5,206 bases of DNA from Kiritimatiellota bacterium (GTDB lineage Bacteria > Verrucomicrobiota > Lentisphaeria > Victivallales > JAADHT01): NCBI GenBank assembly GCA_013151705.1, contig JAADHT010000258.1, positions 1 to 5,206 on the forward strand, read 5' to 3'. A program made the position numbers and the translations under genes. The notes beneath the pieces are model-generated. The model was not told the DNA's origin, searched no databases, and was given only the letters and a program-made list of their open reading frames with translations. This document shows positions 1-5,206 of the stretch, piece after piece (within the stretch, counting starts at the first letter, position 1; each line of letters begins with the position of its first letter).

Positions 1-69
1 TCGAACGTCGAACGTCGAACGTCGAACATCGAACATCGAATGTCGAATAACGAATCATGAAGTTCGAAG
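1..69. repeat. Degenerate heptamer tandem array (TCGAANN)
   Basis: About ten consecutive 7-base units run from the first base. Units at 1-7, 8-14 and 15-21 read TCGAACG, 22-28 and 29-35 read TCGAACA, 36-42 reads TCGAATG and 43-49 reads TCGAATA. More diverged units follow, ending in TTCGAAG at 63-69. The core TCGAA is kept while the last two bases drift. The array continues past the left edge of the window, so its full length is unknown. No protein-like reading frame is supported here. Arrays of this kind are, to my knowledge, frequent between genes in some PVC-group genomes; their role is not known. Confidence 0.9.
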
Positions 70-83
70 GGAATGCTTCGGAG

Positions 84-97
84 TTCGGAATACCGAA
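84..97. repeat. Short hairpin TTCGG-AATA-CCGAA
   Basis: A perfect 5-base inverted repeat (84-88 and 93-97) flanks a 4-base loop. It lies between the two heptamer arrays and uses the same TTCGG/TTCGAA vocabulary, so it is probably a diverged piece of that repeat family. It has no T-run after it, so it is not a convincing terminator. Confidence 0.45.
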
Positions 98-114
98 ATG
101 GAAAAACTTGGTGT

Positions 115-133
115 CTTGGCGTCTTGGCGGTGA
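115..133. repeat. 19-base direct repeat, copy 1
   Basis: The 19 bases CTTGGCGTCTTGGCGGTGA occur here and again, identically, at 323-341. The unit itself holds two tandem CTTGGCG pieces. Flanking bases differ between the copies, so this looks like a dispersed intergenic element and not a simple recent duplication of a larger block. Confidence 0.85.
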
Positions 134-180
134 AACGGTTAAGGGGAGAGGGAAGGAAGAGGTTGGGAGGAAAAAGAACA

Positions 181-215
181 TCGAATATCGAATATCGAAG
201 TTCGAAGTTTGAAGA
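181..215. repeat. Second heptamer tandem array (TCGAANN)
   Basis: Five 7-base units occur in register: TCGAATA at 181-187 and 188-194, TCGAAGT at 195-201 and 202-208, and a diverged TTGAAGA at 209-215. The unit length and core match the array at the left edge. The adjacent-pair pattern (two of one variant, then two of the next) suggests growth by local duplication of units. Confidence 0.88.
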
Positions 216-236
216 GGAGAATGGGGGAAGGGAGAA

Positions 237-304
237 ACCACGTAGACACCAAGGCGCGAAGAATATTTTGATTGAAGTCCTCTGTGGCTTTGTGTTTTAG
301 TGGT
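237..304. repeat. Imperfect inverted repeat with ACCAC ends
   Basis: The left arm at 237-261 begins ACCAC. The right arm at 280-304 ends GTGGT and, read on the other strand, matches the left arm at 17 of 25 positions without gaps, including the terminal ACCAC and an internal ACAC/AAG core. The spacer is 18 bases (262-279). The structure resembles dispersed palindromic intergenic elements of REP or miniature-element type. No target-site duplication is visible and no transposase is nearby, so mobility is not shown. Confidence 0.65.
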
Positions 305-322
305 TTGTCAATTCTTGGCTGG

Positions 323-341
323 CTTGGCGTCTTGGCGGTGA
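323..341. repeat. 19-base direct repeat, copy 2
   Basis: This is identical to 115-133. It starts 19 bases after the right end of the inverted repeat at 237-304 and ends 63 bases before the start codon of the large gene, so it falls in the leader or promoter region of that gene. Whether it is transcribed cannot be told from the sequence. Confidence 0.85.
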
Positions 342-393
342 GCGGAGCCTGGAGCCCGAGTACCGTTGAGGGAAGACTGAGTTTGGGCACATC

Positions 394-400
394 GGAGGAG
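394..400 (+). promoter_or_regulatory. Ribosome binding site of the 988-residue gene
   Basis: GGAGGAG lies four bases before the ATG at 405. It is a near-perfect Shine-Dalgarno sequence at slightly short spacing, and it fixes the start of the large gene. I see no convincing -35/-10 promoter pair upstream in the repeat-rich leader. Confidence 0.85.
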
Positions 401-404
401 GCGT

Positions 405-3371
405 ATGGGATTGATTGATCGATTTTTGTTCGACGATGGGGATTACGAGCTTTTCGAGTTTCTTGATCAGGCTATAGAGAAAAACAAATCGAAAAAATAT
501 CTCAAACGCCTTTTCGACCCATATCTGCATCCCCACGGCATCAAAGAGCTGGCGGCACCCCGCGAGGACCGCATAGCCTACGCTATGATCAATCTGCTCG
601 GCTCGCTGGAGGCGGGCAAGGCGACCGATCGTCTGGCGGCGGTTCGCACTCTTCACGCGGAGATTATGAGCGGCGACAAAAGCGCTTTCCGCATCAACAC
701 CGCCCGGGTGCTTCTACAGATAATGAAGGAGATCGTCCGTTGTCATGGCGACAAGGAACGTCAGATAGAACTCATTCACGCCTTTAGAACGGCTTTGGGC
801 GGAAGTCCCCGCGCGATCAGGGCGGAGCTGCGGAAGCATCACCTGCTTGAAATGTCGGAGGATTGGAACCAAGTCTCTTTCGACGATCATGTCCACGACG
901 CCAACACCAAAGGCCGCAAGACTCCCTCGCATATGATCATGGACGCCTGGATAAAGGGTATACGCTCGCTTAAAGTCATCTACTACAATCACATTCAGCC
1001 AGAAGCCGCCGGAGAGTTGCTTGAGGCCGCCGATATAATGGGGGTCAACGTGCGGATCAGCGTGGAGTTTCCCGCGAGATTCGCGAAACGGTACATCCAG
1101 CTGATATGGGCGCCGCGCGGCTTCTCCGGATCGTCGCATTTTCTCGACTATCTCGGTCGCAAACCCGTGCGCAGGTTCATGGAGGCGGGAATAGAACTTT
1201 CGGAGTACAACCGGGAATTCACTTTGGCGGTTTTGGACGACTTCAACAAGCGATATTTGCGCAAATTGAACAAACGCGAGTCGCTTTCCATCTCCCCAAT
1301 CACCCACGGAGAGTTGGAGGATTTCACCGGTGTCGGCGAACTCTCCCTCGTTCATCTGGCGGAACTGATACATTCGAAAATAGCCGCTGAACACGGGGGC
1401 GATGGCGAGTCTCCCGCTCCGAACGAGTTGTTCGACGACTATCTGTCGCAAAAAGCCCATCCCGATATCGTCTATCCCGGCGGATTCCCCGGAGGAGAGA
1501 CGTTGCCGGAACTGCTGACGCTGACTCCGCTCGAATTGGTGGAGCGACTTTCAGCGATATCCACGGGCTATAGACTCACATTGAATTTAAGCGGCGTCTC
1601 CGCGGAGGATGTGCTCGACTTGATATGCGATACGTCCGGAGCCATAACGCACCTCGAGACCTTCAACTTGAAAGACCATTTGAACGTCGAGACGTCCAAC
1701 CGCGCGGAGATCGAGGAGCTGCGAACCGCCATAAACGGGCAAAGCGTCATCAAACTCAAGCGTTTCATTCTCGGTCTTATAGAAAAAGAGGAGAAGTCCA
1801 AAGGAGGCGGACGAAAAAAACGTCTCGCCACCTTGACCTCCCATTTGGAGAACATTCCGCGGATCCTCGGCTACTACGCAAAAACTCCGTTGCGCGAGCA
1901 GATCGGAAGTGATTCGACCGGAAGAGCGTGGAGCTCGTTCGGAATGGGATTTGCCGCGCTGGACACGCTGCCGCCGCCGGCCCGCCGGCTCGCTCTCCGC
2001 GAAACTCGCGAATCGAGAATTCTGCTGCCGCATACGGTTCCGGTCATTCCGAGAAAGACGTATTTCCCCAGAAAAGGCAACGGCAAAACGTTGGACGCTT
2101 TTTTCAAAAAACTCCGACGCATTCCATATTTGAACGTGTTCGGCTACACTTCTAAACTGGAATGGGAGAAGGAGGAGGATCCGAATATTCCGACCAGACA
2201 GTCGGAAATAATCACTTTGGGAGGAACGAGCTCGAAGACGAACGAGCGTTTGGAACACGGCGACGACGAAACGTTCGCCTCCGTCAAACGCTCCTGGAGA
2301 AATTTAAACACCACCACGCAAAATTTTTTGAAGGTGTTTATCGGCTTCATTCCGGCGTTTCTCACGTTTTTCCTGACTAAAAACGACTGGTGGGTGCTCC
2401 AATACGGCGGAGCGGTGATATGGTTCGCCATCACGGGGCTCAGAAACATTATTCAATCGGTTTTGGGCGGCGGTGGTGGGCTGCGCGGCTCCTCGCGGCT
2501 GTCCTGGAACGATCTGGTGAGCTGGGGTCGCGTCTCCGACTCGTTGATGTTCACCGGTTTTTCCGTGCCTTTACTGGATTATCTGGTTAAAACGATATTG
2601 CTCAATCATTGTTTCGGAGTCACGGTCGCCACCAGTCCGATAACGTTATACACCATCATGGCGTTGGCGAACGGCGTTTATATCTTTACCCACAACGTTT
2701 TCCGCGGTTTGCCAAGAAGCGCCGCCGTGGGCAATCTTTTCCGCTCGATTCTTTCGATTCCGGTGGCGGTTTTGTTCAACTCTTTGCTAGGAGGACTATT
2801 GGGCGCGTATGGCGTGGCGCGGGTGGACGAGATATTGCAGAGATGGGCGGCGGTCATCTCCAAAGCGGCTTCGGACTGTGTGGCGGGAGTGATCGAGGGG
2901 GCGGCCGACCGCTTCAACAACATGAAGATCCGCCGCGAGGATTACGCTTTGAAAATGCGGCAGACCTTCGCGACTTTCGCTAGATTGGAGCTTTTGTTTC
3001 CAAGGAAGGATGTCTCGAAAATGTTTGAGGACCCGTCGGCGCTGGTCAAGAAACTATCGGAAACCGCCGCCGAACTCAAGGAGATTATGATCGTCAACGC
3101 TTTGGATCTGCTTCATTTCTGGATGTACCAACCGAGAGCGCGGGACGCCTTCGAGGAGATACTGGCTTCCCTAACGCCGGACGAGCGAAGCATTCTTCTG
3201 CTCTCTCAAAACGTTCTGAAATGTGAAAAAGCGGTCAGTGAAATGTTCGTGGACGGATTGGTGGGCAGAAAATTCTCCGTGCCGCTCGCTTTCTATCTGG
3301 AAAGCTCGCCGCGGTACTTGGATGACCTGCGCGAATTAATGCGCCGCCGCCAAGACAACCGGAAACGGTAG
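405..3371 (+). CDS. Large uncharacterised protein: PHP-like domain fused to a polytopic membrane module
   Basis: The 988-residue product has no function I can name; it resembles a conserved uncharacterised family I associate with deltaproteobacteria-like genomes. The start is set by the GGAGGAG site just upstream. Residues 1-155 look helical and soluble. Residues 160-240 hold DDHVHD (160-165), then a strand ending in NH (195-196), a helix, and a strand ending in E221. Together with GSDSTG at 501-506, this order resembles a PHP metallohydrolase (HxH, DH, GxE, GSDxH) with the aspartate of DH, a later histidine and the last histidine replaced. A charged linker (about 455-475 and 580-635) precedes hydrophobic segments near 642-658, 663-679, 713-733, 740-762 and 779-803. 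A five-glycine run sits at 688-692. The tail (about 840-988) is helical and charged, ending in a basic RRRQDNRKR. It has no signal peptide. The PHP assignment is inference. A purely structural membrane protein is possible. The gene is intact and stands alone on this strand. Confidence 0.9.
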   Translation: MGLIDRFLFDDGDYELFEFLDQAIEKNKSKKYLKRLFDPYLHPHGIKELAAPREDRIAYAMINLLGSLEAGKATDRLAAVRTLHAEIMSGDKSAFRINTARVLLQIMKEIVRCHGDKERQIELIHAFRTALGGSPRAIRAELRKHHLLEMSEDWNQVSFDDHVHDANTKGRKTPSHMIMDAWIKGIRSLKVIYYNHIQPEAAGELLEAADIMGVNVRISVEFPARFAKRYIQLIWAPRGFSGSSHFLDYLGRKPVRRFMEAGIELSEYNREFTLAVLDDFNKRYLRKLNKRESLSISPITHGELEDFTGVGELSLVHLAELIHSKIAAEHGGDGESPAPNELFDDYLSQKAHPDIVYPGGFPGGETLPELLTLTPLELVERLSAISTGYRLTLNLSGVSAEDVLDLICDTSGAITHLETFNLKDHLNVETSNRAEIEELRTAINGQSVIKLKRFILGLIEKEEKSKGGGRKKRLATLTSHLENIPRILGYYAKTPLREQIGSDSTGRAWSSFGMGFAALDTLPPPARRLALRETRESRILLPHTVPVIPRKTYFPRKGNGKTLDAFFKKLRRIPYLNVFGYTSKLEWEKEEDPNIPTRQSEIITLGGTSSKTNERLEHGDDETFASVKRSWRNLNTTTQNFLKVFIGFIPAFLTFFLTKNDWWVLQYGGAVIWFAITGLRNIIQSVLGGGGGLRGSSRLSWNDLVSWGRVSDSLMFTGFSVPLLDYLVKTILLNHCFGVTVATSPITLYTIMALANGVYIFTHNVFRGLPRSAAVGNLFRSILSIPVAVLFNSLLGGLLGAYGVARVDEILQRWAAVISKAASDCVAGVIEGAADRFNNMKIRREDYALKMRQTFATFARLELLFPRKDVSKMFEDPSALVKKLSETAAELKEIMIVNALDLLHFWMYQPRARDAFEEILASLTPDERSILLLSQNVLKCEKAVSEMFVDGLVGRKFSVPLAFYLESSPRYLDDLRELMRRRQDNRKR

Positions 3372-3608
3372 CCAGACGATTCGCGTTGAACAATCTGATG
3401 TGGATTTGTTCCACGACTTATACCTCTCCACTGTTTGCTTTTAAAACGGCATCGCATTTCAGATTCATCACTTCTCCCACCAAGTGAAAGTCAGCCCCCT
3501 GTTCGAAAAGTTTTATCCGCATGCCTCAGGCGCGTAAACCTATGGAGTGACAAGACGGTGGGACAAGCCGGATTTCAAAATTAGGCGCCCAGGCAATTTT
3601 CGAGTTGA
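3372..3608. other. Gap between convergent genes, no gene found
   Basis: This 237-base stretch separates the ends of the plus-strand gene and the minus-strand operon. I see no credible reading frame with a ribosome binding site and no tRNA-like fold. The only neat inverted repeat is GTGGA/TCCAC at 3400-3414, a 5-base stem with a 5-base loop. It has no T-run on either side and is too weak to call a terminator. Transcription from both sides presumably ends here by means I cannot identify. Confidence 0.6.
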
Positions 3609-4571
3609 TTATACAGCGCCGCAGGCTTCCCCGACCTCCCTGTCGCTGAAAAGTGAAACGGCGATAACGGAGCAGAAGGCTATGTACAAGACGATATAAA
3701 GCGAGGTCCAAGCGATGTAGTCCATCGGGATTTTTTTATTGTTGGCGAGGGCGTCGGCCAGCCAGAAGAACTGCCAATTGGGAATGACCGCGTAGAGTAG
3801 GCCTTTTATCGAGACGACACCCGCCGAAGCGCTGAAAAAATAATCGGAGACGAGCCCGGCGAAAAAAAGGATGGAGCTGACGAGCATGTTCGCCACAAGA
3901 TCGAGTTTGACGGACAGTGTGACCGTTATCGCTCCCATCGCCCATACCGCGAAAAGAATCAACAACAACGCTGGAAGCACTTCGAAATGGAACTGGGGAA
4001 TTTTTCCTCCCTCCACCGGAATCAAACGCAAGATGAATGTGAGGGCGGTAAGGAGGAAGAGCAACGCGAACGTCGCGGACGAGGCGAATGATTTTCTAGC
4101 GGTGAAGTTTCTGAAAGCTCCCCAGAGGCATGCTGCGGCGATTGAGCCATAGAAGAGGTAGAATGTGACGTAATCGAGTCTGAACTGGTCTTTTGCCACC
4201 CTGAGCGATATGAGGGTGGCGATATCGCATATGACGACGAAAACCGTCAGAGCCACTAAAATTCCCGACATTTTAGAGAGGACGAAGCTCCATTTCGCCA
4301 CGGGCTTGGAGAGGAGCAGTAGAACGGTGCCGTTTCTGATCTCCAGCGAAATGGTGCGGCTTGAACAAAGCACAGCCGCCATCAAACCGAAAACGAGAGT
4401 TGTGGCCATCGCACTGTCGACCACCAACTTTATCTGCTCCCTGAAAACGAACAGAGAGAGGGAAGGGAACATTCCTATCAGCATGGTCGAGGAGATTAGG
4501 AGAACGAAGAATATGGGTTCTCTCAAACATTCCCTGAAAGCGTTTCTCGCGACATGGAAAAAATTCCGCAT
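3609..4571 (-). CDS. ABC-2-type transporter permease subunit
   Basis: The 320-residue integral membrane protein fits the ABC-2 permease group, the membrane half of ATP-driven exporters. It has a short basic N-terminus and hydrophobic segments near residues 19-42, 54-70, 102-123, 137-151, 162-182, 197-218, 225-241 and 288-308. The signature I rely on is at about 73-100: ISLEIRNGTVLLLLSKPVAK followed by W-x-x-V-L-S-K. It matches the ExxxGTxxxLLSKPVxRxxFxxxK cytosolic loop typical of NatB/ABC-2 permeases. An extracytoplasmic stretch with PNWQFFW (264-270) precedes the last helix. The ATG lies three bases after the stop of the upstream gene and has no clear Shine-Dalgarno sequence, so translational coupling is likely. 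The required ATP-binding subunit is not in the window and may lie further upstream. The substrate cannot be inferred. Confidence 0.85.
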   Translation of the reverse strand: MRNFFHVARNAFRECLREPIFFVLLISSTMLIGMFPSLSLFVFREQIKLVVDSAMATTLVFGLMAAVLCSSRTISLEIRNGTVLLLLSKPVAKWSFVLSKMSGILVALTVFVVICDIATLISLRVAKDQFRLDYVTFYLFYGSIAAACLWGAFRNFTARKSFASSATFALLFLLTALTFILRLIPVEGGKIPQFHFEVLPALLLILFAVWAMGAITVTLSVKLDLVANMLVSSILFFAGLVSDYFFSASAGVVSIKGLLYAVIPNWQFFWLADALANNKKIPMDYIAWTSLYIVLYIAFCSVIAVSLFSDREVGEACGAV

Positions 4572-4574
4572 ATT

Positions 4575-5206
4575 CTATTTAGGGACTACTTTCGTATCGT
4601 CGATCAATTTTGGTTCCGAAGAGATTTTCAAGTCGGTCGGTTCGCTGTTTTTCGAATTCGCCTCATCGGTTTCATCCACGATCACCGTTTCATCGACGAT
4701 CACATCGCCTTTGGGAGTCTCTCCGATTTTATCGGCGGGCTCCAAAGAATCCGCCCATTCCGGACGGTATAACTCGCCGCTTTCGATTTTAGCCTCGTTC
4801 GCTTTGTATCTCCTCTCGAGATAAGTGAGACCGAGGAAGGAGGATACCATTGCGGCTATTTTCTCCCATTTCTCATTCTCCACTTTTATCACGGTCTGCT
4901 TGGGGTCGATTTTGGCGATGTAGTCTTGCGGCACGTACCTTTTGTCTCCCAACACCAATATCTTGTCCGGACTGAGATATTTTATGAAAGATTGCAGGTC
5001 GTCGTCGGGAATAGTCAGAGTCTCGTCTTTTGAAGGGACGAAATATATTTTACCTTCGGCTTTGGCCGGCAACAGCAGTATCGGCTGTTTTGTTTCGATT
5101 TGAATCAAATCGGCCATCAGGCGGGGTTTCATATAGTTTCCTATGATGATGAGCGTGTTCACTCTTTTGTCTGGATTCTTGTATGGTCTGGACCAGTTCC
5201 AAGAGC
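4575..5206 (-). CDS. Uncharacterised protein, 5' end beyond the window; first gene seen of the permease operon
   Basis: The frame stays open to the right edge of the window. A GTG at 5162 could start a 195-residue product, but it lacks a good ribosome binding site, and the codons before it (…SRPYKNPDKR) read as plausible protein. I therefore treat the gene as 5'-truncated, and an N-terminal signal sequence may lie outside. Numbered from the GTG, residues 1-115 look like a compact alternating strand/helix domain: NTLIIIGNY, QPILLLPA, KIYFVP, DKILVLGDKRYVP and QTVIKV. The order resembles a Rossmann-like fold. The tail (about 120-195) is acidic and low in complexity, with a duplicated VIVDET (154-165). 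I recall similar proteins next to ABC-2 permeases in Lentisphaerae/Kiritimatiellae-like genomes but know no function. The TAG stop is three bases before the permease ATG, which supports a joint job in transport or the cell envelope. Confidence 0.8.
   Translation of the reverse strand, partial: SWNWSRPYKNPDKRVNTLIIIGNYMKPRLMADLIQIETKQPILLLPAKAEGKIYFVPSKDETLTIPDDDLQSFIKYLSPDKILVLGDKRYVPQDYIAKIDPKQTVIKVENEKWEKIAAMVSSFLGLTYLERRYKANEAKIESGELYRPEWADSLEPADKIGETPKGDVIVDETVIVDETDEANSKNSEPTDLKISSEPKLIDDTKVVPK
4668..4703 (-). repeat. In-frame 18-base tandem duplication (VIVDET twice)
   Basis: Two adjacent 18-base units (4668-4685 and 4686-4703) match at 16 of 18 positions. Read on the minus strand they encode VIVDET twice within the acidic tail of the gene at 4575-5206. 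The two differences are both silent, so this is a recent in-frame slippage or duplication in a linker that tolerates length change. Confidence 0.85.

Noticed and set aside
1..215. CRISPR array
   Set aside because: The repeats are only seven bases and directly adjacent, with no spacers of constant length.
73..390. Small open frames on both strands in the repeat region
   Set aside because: They are translations of the heptamer and CTTGGCG repeats (for example NIEYRSSKFEE). Such frames are a known source of spurious protein calls.
714..1460. Open frame of 248 codons on the minus strand, fully inside the large plus-strand gene
   Set aside because: It lies antisense to a gene with a strong start signal and protein-like sequence throughout. 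Its own translation shows no recognisable domain and I see no supporting ribosome binding site. Long antisense frames are expected with this codon composition.
1587..2258. Open frame of 223 codons on the minus strand inside the large gene
   Set aside because: The translation is rich in R, S and F with no domain pattern, typical of a shadow frame, and the plus-strand frame explains the sequence.
3400..3414. Rho-independent terminator between the convergent genes
   Set aside because: The stem is only five bases and no T-run follows on either strand.
4210..4824. Open frame of 204 codons on the plus strand across the operon
   Set aside because: It overlaps both minus-strand genes, including the membrane helices of the permease; its translation is a low-quality S/T-rich shadow.

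Overview
The window looks like bacterial chromosomal DNA, probably from an uncultivated lineage. The intergenic DNA at the left is built from TCGAA-type heptamer repeats and CTTGGCG/ACCAC-type elements. I associate that style of intergenic DNA with PVC-group genomes (Planctomycetes, Lentisphaerae, Kiritimatiellae), and the two-gene unit at the right end looks similar to proteins I associate with the Lentisphaerae/Kiritimatiellae side of that group. The large central protein recalls a conserved uncharacterised family that I associate with deltaproteobacteria-like genomes. The taxonomic call is therefore weak, and no marker gene is present to settle it.

Layout: bases 1-404 are non-coding and repeat-rich, with two heptamer tandem arrays, a small hairpin, an exact 19-base direct repeat and a roughly 68-base imperfect inverted repeat. 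Bases 405-3371 (+) hold one very large gene of 988 codons behind a strong ribosome binding site. Bases 3372-3608 are a gap between convergent genes with no clear terminator. Bases 3609-5206 (-) hold an apparent operon: a gene whose 5' end lies beyond the right edge, followed after three bases by an ABC-2-type transporter permease.

The central protein is the most interesting object. Its N-terminal half carries a series of residues that resembles the metal-binding skeleton of a PHP-type metallohydrolase (HVH, NH, an E after a strand, and a late GSD motif), but with several ligands replaced. Its C-terminal half is a polytopic membrane module with about five hydrophobic segments, followed by a charged helical tail. 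This suggests a membrane-anchored enzyme or a degenerate sensor; the function is unknown. Nothing in the window ties it to the right-hand operon, which is transcribed towards it and probably independent. The operon looks like part of an ABC export system whose ATP-binding subunit is not in the window.
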